In this document: in pieces, positions 18,551 through 26,984 of the stretch | Layout of the letters: the number at the start of each line of letters is the position of its first letter | Numbering within the stretch: position 1 is the first letter of the stretch | NCBI RefSeq assembly: GCF_000026225.1 | Contig: NC_011740.1 | Span: forward strand, 2,914,001-2,978,000 | DNA length: 64,000 nt | From: Escherichia fergusonii ATCC 35469 | GTDB lineage: Bacteria > Pseudomonadota > Gammaproteobacteria > Enterobacterales > Enterobacteriaceae | Direction of reading: 5' to 3' | Notes under the pieces: generated by a model | Seen by the model: the letters and a program-made list of their open reading frames with translations, nothing else | What the model was told of the DNA's origin: nothing | Databases searched by the model: none | Position numbers and translations under genes: made by a program

Positions 18551-20542
18551 TTACAGCAACGCTTTTGCTTTCGCAACAACGTTGTCAACGGTGAAGCCGA
18601 ACTCTTCGAACAACTGCTCTGCCGGTGCAGATTCACCGAAGGTATTCATACCGATGATGGCACCGTTCAGGCCAACATACTTGTACCAGTAGTCAGCAAT
18701 GCCTGCTTCCACAGCAACGCGTGCAGTAACCGCTTTCGGCAGTACGGATTCACGGTAAGCCGCGTCCTGCTTGTCGAATGCGTCAGTAGATGGCATGGAA
18801 ACCACGCGCGCTTTCACGCCTTCGGCAGTCAGTTTTTCGTAGGCAGCAACCGCCAGTTCAACTTCAGAACCGGTAGCGATGAAGATCAGTTCCGGCTGAC
18901 CTGCACAGTCTTTCAGCACATAACCACCGCGCGCGATGTTTGCCAGCTGCTCTTCGGTACGTTCCTGCTGCGCCAGATTCTGACGGGAGAGGATAAGCGC
19001 AGTCGGGCCGTCCTGACGCTCAACGCCGTATTTCCACGCTACTGCAGATTCAACCTGGTCACACGGACGCCATGTAGACATGTTCGGGGTCACGCGCAGA
19101 GAAGCGACCTGCTCTACCGGCTGGTGAGTCGGGCCATCTTCGCCCAGACCGATGGAGTCGTGGGTGTAAACCATCACCTGACGCTGTTTCATCAGCGCAG
19201 CCATACGTACGGCATTACGTGCGTATTCCACGAACATCAGGAAGGTGGAGGTGTACGGCAGGAAGCCACCGTGCAGGGAGATACCGTTAGCAATCGCGGT
19301 CATACCGAACTCGCGAACACCGTAGTGGATGTAGTTACCCGCAGCATCTTCGTTGATTGCTTTAGAACCAGACCACAGGGTCAGGTTAGACGGTGCCAGG
19401 TCAGCAGAGCCGCCGAGGAATTCCGGCAACAGCGGACCGAACGCTTCGATAGCATTCTGAGACGCTTTACGGCTGGCGATTTTCGCCGGATTAGCCTGCA
19501 GTTTAGCGATGAACTCTTTCGCTTTGGCGTCGAAGTCAGACGGCATTTCGCCTTTCATACGGCGGGTAAATTCAGCCGCTTCCTGCGGATAAGCTTTGGC
19601 GTAAGCAGCGAATTTCTCGTTCCATGCGGATTCTTTCGCCTGGCCTGCTTCTTTCGCATCCCACTGAGCATAGATTTCAGACGGAATTTCGAACGGCGCA
19701 TATTTCCAGCCCAGCTGTTCGCGGGTCAGTGCAATTTCAGCGTCGCCCAGCGGCGCACCGTGGGAGTCGTGCGTACCGGCTTTATTCGGAGAACCGAAAC
19801 CAATGATGGTTTTGCACATCAGCAGAGACGGTTTGTCAGTCACAGCGCGCGCTTCTTCTACAGCGCGTTTGATGGATGCCGCGTCATGACCGTCGATGCC
19901 GCGAATAACGTGCCAGCCGTAAGCTTCGAAACGCATTGCGGTGTCGTCAGTAAACCAGCCTTCAACGTGACCATCGATAGAGATGCCGTTGTCATCGTAG
20001 AACGCAATCAGTTTACCCAGCTTCAGCGTACCCGCCAGAGAGCAAACTTCGTGGGAGATGCCTTCCATCATGCAGCCATCGCCCATGAAGGCGTAGGTGT
20101 AGTGGTCGACAATGTCGTGACCCGGACGGTTAAACTGCGCCGCCAGCGTTTTTTCTGCAATCGCCATACCCACTGCGTTGGCAATACCCTGACCCAGTGG
20201 ACCAGTAGTGGTTTCTACACCTGCGGTGTAACCCACTTCCGGGTGACCCGGAGTTTTGGAGTGCAGCTGACGGAAGTTTTTCAGTTCTTCCATCGGCAGA
20301 TCGTAACCGGTGAGGTGCAGCAGGCTGTAGATCAGCATGGAGCCGTGGCCGTTGGACAGCACGAAGCGGTCACGGTCAGCCCAGGACGGATTCTGCGGGT
20401 TATGTTTCAGGAAATCACGCCACAGGACTTCGGCAATGTCAGCCATACCCATCGGGGCGCCCGGGTGACCGGATTTGGCTTTCTGTACTGCGTCCATGCT
20501 CAGCGCACGAATAGCATTGGCAAGCTCTTTACGTGAGGACAT
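18551..20542 (-). CDS. tktA: Transketolase A
   Basis: The 663-residue major transketolase transfers two-carbon ketol units in the pentose phosphate pathway using thiamine diphosphate and Mg2+/Ca2+. The ThDP/metal motif GDGCMMEGIS is near residue 154. The N-terminal His region (KAKSGHPGAPMGMAD) and the C-terminal VEAGIADYWYKYVG are intact. It is a full-length, highly expressed gene with strong codon bias. It is convergent with the SPFH gene and divergent from loiP. Confidence 0.98.
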   Translation of the reverse strand: MSSRKELANAIRALSMDAVQKAKSGHPGAPMGMADIAEVLWRDFLKHNPQNPSWADRDRFVLSNGHGSMLIYSLLHLTGYDLPMEELKNFRQLHSKTPGHPEVGYTAGVETTTGPLGQGIANAVGMAIAEKTLAAQFNRPGHDIVDHYTYAFMGDGCMMEGISHEVCSLAGTLKLGKLIAFYDDNGISIDGHVEGWFTDDTAMRFEAYGWHVIRGIDGHDAASIKRAVEEARAVTDKPSLLMCKTIIGFGSPNKAGTHDSHGAPLGDAEIALTREQLGWKYAPFEIPSEIYAQWDAKEAGQAKESAWNEKFAAYAKAYPQEAAEFTRRMKGEMPSDFDAKAKEFIAKLQANPAKIASRKASQNAIEAFGPLLPEFLGGSADLAPSNLTLWSGSKAINEDAAGNYIHYGVREFGMTAIANGISLHGGFLPYTSTFLMFVEYARNAVRMAALMKQRQVMVYTHDSIGLGEDGPTHQPVEQVASLRVTPNMSTWRPCDQVESAVAWKYGVERQDGPTALILSRQNLAQQERTEEQLANIARGGYVLKDCAGQPELIFIATGSEVELAVAAYEKLTAEGVKARVVSMPSTDAFDKQDAAYRESVLPKAVTARVAVEAGIADYWYKYVGLNGAIIGMNTFGESAPAEQLFEEFGFTVDNVVAKAKALL

Positions 20543-20819
20543 TTTGACTCCAGATCGGATGATGAAAGGCTCGCCCGTAACGACTTGACGACAGCTCGTT
20601 TTGGGCTACGCCGGAAAATTTGCCAACAATTTACCCCAAGCCGTGCGTCATGTACATGGAACATCCTTTTACCGCTTCAGAAATCTCTGGATCATGCTCG
20701 CATGTTGCGCAATCTACTCGCCCGTCCGCTGCGCTTTTCCTTATACTGAGACTGAGCGTCGATTCACCTGCAAACGGCGCATTTTTAGAATAATCCTGAC
20801 CTTGTGCGGAAGAGAAAAC

Positions 20820-21578
20820 ATGAAAATTCGCGCCTTATTGGTAGCAATGAGTGTGGCAACGGTACTGACCGGTTGCCAGAATATGGACTCCAGTGGACTG
20901 CTCTCATCAGGAGCGGAAGCTTTTCAGGCTTACAGTTTGAGTGATGCGCAGGTGAAAGCCCTGAGCGATCAGGCATGCCAGGAGATGGACAGCAAGGCGA
21001 CTATCGCGCCAACCAATAGCGAATATGCTAAGCGTCTGACCACCATTGCCAACGCGCTAGGCAACAATATCAACGGTCAGCCAGTAAACTACAAAGTGTA
21101 TATGGCGAAGGATGTGAATGCCTTTGCGATGGCAAATGGCTGTATCCGCGTCTATAGCGGGCTGATGGATATGATGACGGATAACGAAGTCGAAGCGGTG
21201 ATCGGTCACGAGATGGGGCACGTGGCGTTAGGCCATGTGAAGAAAGGGATGCAAGTTGCATTAGGCACCAACGCCGTGAGAGTCGCGGCAGCCTCTGCGG
21301 GCGGGATTGTCGGCAGTTTATCGCAATCGCAACTTGGTGACCTGGGCGAGAAATTAGTCAATTCGCAATTCTCCCAGCGTCAGGAGGCAGAAGCCGATGA
21401 TTATTCTTACGATCTTCTGCGCCAACGCGGCATCAGCCCGGCAGGTCTTGCCACCAGCTTTGAAAAACTGGCGAAACTGGAAGAAGGCCGCCAAAGCTCA
21501 ATGTTTGACGACCATCCGGCATCCGCCGAACGCGCCCAGCATATTCGCGATCGTATGAGCGCGGATGGAGTTAAGTGA
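20820..21578 (+). CDS. loiP: M48 metalloprotease lipoprotein LoiP (YggG)
   Basis: A 252-residue outer-membrane lipoprotein with a signal peptide and lipobox VLTGC (Cys19). The peptidase M48 zinc site VIGHEMGHVALGH (HExxH) is near residue 128, with the third ligand in the RQEAEADDYSY region. LoiP is induced at low osmolarity and cleaves between Phe-Phe pairs, with BepA as a partner. The ATG at 20820 gives a proper signal peptide. The 73 upstream codons open in frame are not protein-like. Confidence 0.97.
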   Translation: MKIRALLVAMSVATVLTGCQNMDSSGLLSSGAEAFQAYSLSDAQVKALSDQACQEMDSKATIAPTNSEYAKRLTTIANALGNNINGQPVNYKVYMAKDVNAFAMANGCIRVYSGLMDMMTDNEVEAVIGHEMGHVALGHVKKGMQVALGTNAVRVAAASAGGIVGSLSQSQLGDLGEKLVNSQFSQRQEAEADDYSYDLLRQRGISPAGLATSFEKLAKLEEGRQSSMFDDHPASAERAQHIRDRMSADGVK

Positions 21579-21585
21579 TTTCATA

Positions 21586-21611
21586 TTTCTCCGACAGGAA
21601 TGTCGGAGAAA
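21586..21611. terminator. Terminator hairpin after loiP
   Basis: TTTCTCCGACA / TGTCGGAGAAA is a perfect 11-bp stem with a GGAA loop, followed by TTTTC on the plus strand and preceded by A/T-rich sequence. It lies between the convergent loiP and DUF1266 genes. Confidence 0.8.
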
Positions 21612-21663
21612 TTTTCATTCAGGGCCGGCCACAGTCATTAAACAAGCTCAATCATTAGGGGCA

Positions 21664-23226
21664 TCAATTCGCTTCGTAGATTGCTTTATCTGGTGTATCC
21701 GGTTGCACCTCTACTACATCGGCAGTGCTTACGCCACAAGCCCAGGCAAAAGCCGTCTCTGTTCCTTCAGGTAATGGAGTATCCCAGGGTAAAGTACGCC
21801 ACGGACTCCCCTGCTCTTTTAATAAAGATGTAATGGCTTTCTTAAAAAGAATATGGGTAATCAGGTGCCGTTTATCCGTTGCTTTCCAGTACCAACGGGC
21901 CAGCAAAAAATGTCCGGCCAATTCGCGCCAGCTTCTGTAATGTTGCTGTACGCGTCTGGCTGCCAGCATCGAAAAATCGACCATTTCACGCTGGGTAATG
22001 TATCCCACTTGCGCCCCGCTATTACATAGCATGACAAAGCGCACCATATCCCAGGCACAAAAATCTATGTCGCATATTTTACGTCGATTTTTTCTGACCA
22101 TCTGTAGCTGCCACAAACGCTCTTTCGCTTCGCTACTTAATTTCGCGTTCTGAGCTAATTGCTGAGCGAACGCGCGATACTCAGCATCCGGCATTTCGCT
22201 ATCGTTTTTGATCTGTTCTTCATAAACTGAACGGTGCCCTGCTACAAACAAAGCTAAGAGTTGCTCAAGTAACGAATCCCGATCAAAGACGCCCCACATG
22301 TCAGCAAGTGACTCAACTTCACTTTTGCAATCATTCTCTGCTTCCACGGAATCATCATTAACGACTCGTCGCGCCCAGTGATTGTTACCCGCAATGGCAT
22401 AAGGCGCGCCGACTGCCATTGCCCAACGTTCAGCCACGGGAATTTTTTGAATTGAGGGATCTTTACAAGATGCTTTGAAAAGGCGATGTCCGGCGAACAC
22501 CAGGCCATAACCAATCCACAAAACAGCCACCAAGGCGAGAATAAGTATTATCGCTACCAGATAAAGGGCATATTTGCCTATTGTCAGTAAGACATCCAGC
22601 CAGGAAGAGTCTTGCTCCGTAACTGTTTGCTCCACCGATGTCAAAGGGGACTTACTGACCCGCTCAGGCGCGGTCCTCGTCAACACAGGGGAATCCCTAT
22701 GTTGCTTGAATGAGCGTTTTTTAAGCAAATCTATTTGCTTTTGCACCTCATCAGTAACCCGAGCGTTTTTTTCAAACTCATGTAACGATGCAAAATCAAT
22801 CGCCGCAATCTTCCATTTACCATCCCCTTGCCGGATTAACTCCATTGGAATATCAATATCAGATTGGTGACCAAAAAAAGCACCAACCTGCGCCTTGTCG
22901 CCTTCGATGAAGGTCGCTAAAGGATCGCTATAACTGGGAAAACGTCGTTTACACGTTTTGGGTGACTCTTGCCAGAATTTCAGTACAGGCTCCATTAAAG
23001 CAGGCGTAAATACTTGCTGCATTTCCGCAAGGCGATCGTGCGAATCTGTGCTGGTGACAAACTCAGGGCCACATAATGCGCGATAACTCTTTTTGACGAC
23101 AGAGGAAATAGCTTCTTTGTCTTGTTGCAGCTGTGCGGCAATTTTCTGTTTTTCTGCTCTATCGCAGCCAGTTGATAAAAGAAATAACAAACAAAGAAGG
23201 GGCTTCCAGGGAAGAGTGCGTTCCAT
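21664..23226 (-). CDS. DUF1266-domain lipoprotein-like membrane protein
   Basis: A 520-residue protein of unknown function. The N terminus has a signal peptide ending in the lipobox LLSTGC (Cys21). A periplasmic-type region follows (~22-210, with VGAFFGHQSDIDIPMELI resembling a small alpha+beta lipoprotein domain). One strong transmembrane helix is at about 214-245. The C-terminal ~260 residues show the DUF1266 pattern: RWAMAVGAPYAI, then SLADMWGVFDRDSLLEQLL with GHR, then the SWRELAGHFLLARWYW segment. I do not recall it between loiP and speB in K-12. E. coli has other DUF1266 proteins (YbeU, YbeR). The start at 23226 follows AAGGGAA. Confidence 0.75.
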   Translation of the reverse strand: MERTLPWKPLLCLLFLLSTGCDRAEKQKIAAQLQQDKEAISSVVKKSYRALCGPEFVTSTDSHDRLAEMQQVFTPALMEPVLKFWQESPKTCKRRFPSYSDPLATFIEGDKAQVGAFFGHQSDIDIPMELIRQGDGKWKIAAIDFASLHEFEKNARVTDEVQKQIDLLKKRSFKQHRDSPVLTRTAPERVSKSPLTSVEQTVTEQDSSWLDVLLTIGKYALYLVAIILILALVAVLWIGYGLVFAGHRLFKASCKDPSIQKIPVAERWAMAVGAPYAIAGNNHWARRVVNDDSVEAENDCKSEVESLADMWGVFDRDSLLEQLLALFVAGHRSVYEEQIKNDSEMPDAEYRAFAQQLAQNAKLSSEAKERLWQLQMVRKNRRKICDIDFCAWDMVRFVMLCNSGAQVGYITQREMVDFSMLAARRVQQHYRSWRELAGHFLLARWYWKATDKRHLITHILFKKAITSLLKEQGSPWRTLPWDTPLPEGTETAFAWACGVSTADVVEVQPDTPDKAIYEAN

Positions 23227-23375
23227 CTATTTATTCCCTTAAAAACGCAATAATAACAATCCATTAAAAAACAGCAGCCACGGTAAAAATGACTTAATTA
23301 ACAGGAAAGACTTTAAATGATAAGCCCCTTGTGCCATACAAGGGACTGTGCAAAAAATTCAACCAGGCAGATTAC

Positions 23376-24296
23376 TTACTCGCCCTTTTTCGCCGCCTGA
23401 ATATACAGCATCTCCAGCGCCAGCGTCGCCGCAGCCAGAGCGGTGATTTCCGACTGATCGTATGCCGGAGCCACTTCCACTACGTCCATCCCAACGATGT
23501 TGAGATCTTTCAGGCCGCGTACCAGTTTAATGGCGCGATCGGAGGTCAGACCGCCAATCACCGGTGTACCGGTGCCCGGCGCGAAAGCAGGATCCAGGCA
23601 GTCGATATCAAAGGTCAGGTAAACTGGCATATCACCTACAATCTGTTTCACCTGGGCGATAACGTCATCCACGCTGCGATCGTTCACCTGGCAGGCGTCC
23701 AGTACGGTAAAGCCGTTGTCTTTATCAAACTCGGTACGAATACCAATCTGTACGGAGTGATTCGGGTCGATCAGACCTTCTTTCGGCGCGGTATAGAACA
23801 TGGTGCCGTGGTCAAATTCACAACCGTTCGCATAGGTATCGGTGTGGGCGTCAAAGTGTACCAGCGCCATTTTGCCGAAATGCTTCGCATGAGCACGCAG
23901 CAGCGGCAGCGTCACAAAGTGGTCACCACCGAAAGAGAGCATACGCTTACCAGCAGCCAGCAGTTTTTCCGCGTGTGCCTGCAGTTTCTCGCTCATCTCA
24001 CGGGCATCGCCGAAGGCATATACCAGATCACCGCAGTCCACGACGTTCAGACGCTCGCGCATGTCGAAATTCCACGGGAAGCGGTTGTGTTCCCAGGCCA
24101 GATTTGTTGAAACCTGACGGATCGCCGCCGGACCGTGGCGTCCACCCGCACGGCCTGACGTCGCCATATCAAACGGTACGCCGGTAATCACCCAGTCGGC
24201 GTCACTGTCGTACGGCTGGAAGTTCATCGGCAGGCGTAAAAAACCAAAGGCGTTAGAAACCAGTGAGTTATCGTATTGATGACCTAAGGTGCTCAT
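23376..24296 (-). CDS. speB: Agmatinase
   Basis: The 306-residue agmatine ureohydrolase produces putrescine and urea from agmatine, which SpeA makes. The Mn2+ ligands of the ureohydrolase family are all visible: GGDHFVT, HFDAHTDTY and TFDIDCLDPAFAPGTGTP. In K-12 speB directly follows speA. Here 7.2 kb of accessory DNA separates them. A terminator hairpin lies upstream of speB (24331-24367), so speB probably has its own promoter. The SpeB product cannot be cotranscribed with speA in this strain. Confidence 0.98.
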   Translation of the reverse strand: MSTLGHQYDNSLVSNAFGFLRLPMNFQPYDSDADWVITGVPFDMATSGRAGGRHGPAAIRQVSTNLAWEHNRFPWNFDMRERLNVVDCGDLVYAFGDAREMSEKLQAHAEKLLAAGKRMLSFGGDHFVTLPLLRAHAKHFGKMALVHFDAHTDTYANGCEFDHGTMFYTAPKEGLIDPNHSVQIGIRTEFDKDNGFTVLDACQVNDRSVDDVIAQVKQIVGDMPVYLTFDIDCLDPAFAPGTGTPVIGGLTSDRAIKLVRGLKDLNIVGMDVVEVAPAYDQSEITALAAATLALEMLYIQAAKKGE

Positions 24297-24330
24297 GGAT
24301 GGACTCCTATTACAAAGTCGATATAAAAAA

Positions 24331-24367
24331 AACCCTTCCGCGTCGTTAGGCCCGACGAGGAAGGGTT
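24331..24367 (-). terminator. Terminator downstream of the dehydratase gene, upstream of speB
   Basis: AACCCTTCC...GGAAGGGTT forms a long stem, and the inner CGTCG and CGACG arms pair as well. On the minus strand it is followed by seven T, so it ends transcription coming from the dehydratase side before speB. Confidence 0.85.
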
Positions 24368-24486
24368 GGATTTGGTAGAAGCGTATTAAGAAGAATTATC
24401 GCTGGTAATTTGCACGAGTTCAAGTAAGTCAGGGTAAAGGTTACAGTTCCCCTTGATGAGAGATAACGTCAAAAATAAATCTACGG

Positions 24487-25727
24487 CTATGGTCGGGCAG
24501 CCGTACCGTCAGGGGTACGCGCTAATGTCCAGCCTGGAATACCGCCATTAATTGGCCATGCTTTTGCTTTATGTTCATCCAGTTCGATACCCAGCCCTGG
24601 TTTATCACTCACATAGGCAAATCCGTCCTTAACCTGAACGCAGCCTGTAAATACCTCTTGCAAAGCCTCATTGACTGGCGTGTATTCCTGAATACCAAAA
24701 TTGCCAGAACTTACTGACAAATGCATATTAGCGGCTACCCCTACCGGAGAAATATCCCCTGGACCATGCCATGCTGTTCGAACACCGAACATCTCGCTCA
24801 AAATCGCCAGTTTTCTTGCTGGAGTGATCCCGCCAATTGTACTTACATGGCAGCGAATAAAATCGATCTGTTGATTAATTATTAATGGCTTATATTCATT
24901 AACATTCGTGAACAATTCCCCCATTGCAATAGGTGTTGATGATTGCTGACGCATTAACTTCAACCACTCAAGATTTTCTGGGGCTACGGGATCTTCAAGA
25001 TAAAAAAGTGAGTAAGGTTCGAGTGATTTTGCTAATTGAATTGCGTTGATGGGACTTATACGTTCATGAACGTCATGGATAAATTCAATGCCAAAACCAA
25101 ACTTATTACGCAAATGATCGAACAAACGAGGAACACTTCTGGCATACGCTTCTGGGTCAAAATAGATGCCTGAAGTTTTATTGGTAGGTGAACGTTTCGG
25201 TTGAATATTTTTAGCTCTGGCTAATTTACTGGCAATAAGTTTCAGATCATCGGTTCCAGCCCCACCATACATCCCCATCTGACAACGAACATACTGATAC
25301 CCTTCTGCGATAGCGCGGTGAATATTATCTTCAACCTCAATCTCATCAGCCCCATCAGTATGGCGGTATAATGGCACGCCATCACGGCATTTCCCCCCCA
25401 GTAATTCATAAACAGGGAGTCCGGCGACTTTTCCCTTTAGATCCCATAAAGCCATATCGATCCCTGACAAGGCATTATTCATAATTGGGCCATTACGCCA
25501 GTAGCCGCTGACACATGCTGATTGCCAGATATCTTCTATACGAGCAGGATTTTTCCCAATCAAGAAAGGCTTCATATACTCATTTACTGCTTTTTCCACT
25601 GCCACTATCCGCTGAGTAAACGTAGCGCATCCGAGCCCATACAAACCTGGCTCATTTGTTTCAATTTTTACAACTGCCAGTTCGATCCCGCCGGGTGCAG
25701 TGAGGATCGTTCTGACATCCGTTATTT
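24487..25727 (-). pseudogene. Enolase-superfamily sugar-acid dehydratase, start codon removed by IS
   Basis: About 413 codons of a mandelate-racemase/enolase-type dehydratase, close to D-mannonate/D-gluconate dehydratases. Family marks are IYQ-free but clear: GLGCATFTQR, SGIDMALWDLKGKVAGLPVYELLGGK, IHDVHERISP, LEDPVAPEN, MGELFTNVNE, AWHGPGDISPVGVAAN. The frame continues upstream to ITDVRTILTAPGGIELAVVK, which is the family N terminus. The first codon or two are replaced by the IS end at 25728. The body is intact, so it is broken at the start only. It could still be translated from an internal TTG at 25644 or from an IS-supplied start. It lies between speB and the IS. The substrate is unknown. 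Confidence 0.8.
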
Positions 25728-26512
25728 GGTCACATATTCAATATGTTGATTGTCGTTATTGCACACAGTGCTCTCGCTCAATAAATGTACCGATGATCTT
25801 GTCGTGCATTTCTGGAGATTTTGAGTACCCGATTGTCTTACGGTACAGTCGTTTCAACCTGTTGCGAAGGTTCAAGTTTTCATGCTCAATGCGTTGGGTG
25901 TAAAGCTTACCCGTAATGTGTTTTTCATTCGGTAACATGTCATAAGCACTCAAATTGTCGGTACACCAGAAGGCCACATTAAACCCTGACAGCTACCCCA
26001 GTAACTTGCGAAGCGTTTTCTTGCTTCTGCGACCAAAAGCACGGGCAATAATGCGTTTAAGACGGGGTTCCCATGCGTACCACAGCCAACGTTGCCTCCT
26101 TTTATTGCCGACAAATGACCACATTTCATCGACTTCACAGATGAGTTGAATTTGCAGATTACCCAGTGGAAGGGTCGTTACGCTTTTCGGCGAGAGTTTT
26201 TTAGTGTGCGCACAACGGCATTAATGCTGATGTGTAATGCGCGCACGGTGTCCCGGATATCGGCGTTATTAATGGCGAGGTCAACAATTTGTGCATTCAT
26301 GCCCTGCTGACAGGCGCGGTATTCATCATCAAGTTGAAAGCTCCGGCAGCATGCCTGACAGCGATAACGCTGATGTCCGGTGCTTCCCAGTCCATGTTTT
26401 TTAACGGGGCTGTTTGCTTACAAAATGGACACTTCACATCAACCTTAGCCATCAGAGTTCCTTTGATAAAATGGGGAGTTTACCTGATGACCACCGAATT
26501 GAATACTTGACC
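25728..26512 (-). mobile_element. Degenerate IS1-family insertion sequence
   Basis: About 785 bp bounded by imperfect inverted repeats: plus-strand GGTCACATATTCAAT at 25728 and its partner GGTCAAGTATTCAATTCGG reading inward on the minus strand from 26512. They match at about 17 of the first 22 positions. Inside, on the minus strand, are insA (zinc-finger start MAKVDVKCPFCKQ at 26452) and insB, both broken. Length, gene order and coding content are those of IS1, but the sequence is a divergent iso-IS1 rather than the common K-12 type. I see no 8-9 bp target duplication across the element. Confidence 0.8.
25750..26452 (-). pseudogene. IS1-family insA/insB transposase remnant
   Basis: InsA starts at 26452 but loses frame after about 15 codons through a 1-nt deletion (the CPFCKQ... 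frame jumps to the frame reading KKHGLGSTGHQRYRCQACC). It then runs to RDTVRALHISINAVVRTL. InsB follows with the DDE-type pieces CEVDEMWSFVG and CTDNLSAYDMLP. An in-frame TAG at 25993-25995 interrupts it. The C terminus is recognisable (TIGYSKSPEMHDKIIGTFI). No functional transposase can be made from this copy. Confidence 0.8.
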
Positions 26513-26984
26513 CAATTTCTCTTTTATCACTCCATGATTTTATATTTTATTAATTAACGATATTATTTTTACGTAAGCTGAATGGATTCAGTCTTATAAG
26601 TATATATATTTATTAATAAGACGATTCTTATATTTGAATACATAATTAGAGTTACCACTTTTACTGGTTGTCTAATAAATGAATCATTTCGGTTTTTGTT
26701 TATATTTTGAGTTGATTTGAGTCCATGGATACATATAATTCGCATGTATTCTAGACTGGGGGTGGGGAATGTAATGATAAAGTTAAGAGTGTTAACTTAA
26801 AATAATGTTTCAGTAGTAACTTGCTATTTTATTACCCTCTGAACTACATACTCATATATGTAGTTGTCAATGCTATGCAAATTTTTTGAATTTTTATATG
26901 CCATGAACAGTAACCGGAATGGCATTTAATGCGTTGCTGTTTATGCAATCTTAGTTTTATTTGGATGTATTGCTGGAGATTGTG
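26513..26984. promoter_or_regulatory. AT-rich leader region of the autotransporter
   Basis: A gene-free stretch of 472 bp between the IS end and the adhesin start, strikingly rich in A+T compared with the backbone. This is typical of H-NS-silenced accessory genes. No convincing operator is recognised. A GCTGGAG Shine-Dalgarno lies just before the adhesin ATG at 26985. Confidence 0.5.

Noticed and set aside
19124..20536. 470-codon open frame antisense to tktA
   Set aside because: It is an exact shadow of the highly codon-biased tktA. The product is rich in Val/Phe/Arg, has no recognisable domain and no ribosome site.
25728..26495. IS boundaries giving exactly the classic 768-bp IS1 length
   Set aside because: The inverted repeats align when the right end is placed at 26512 (about 785 bp) instead. 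The 768-bp match looks accidental.
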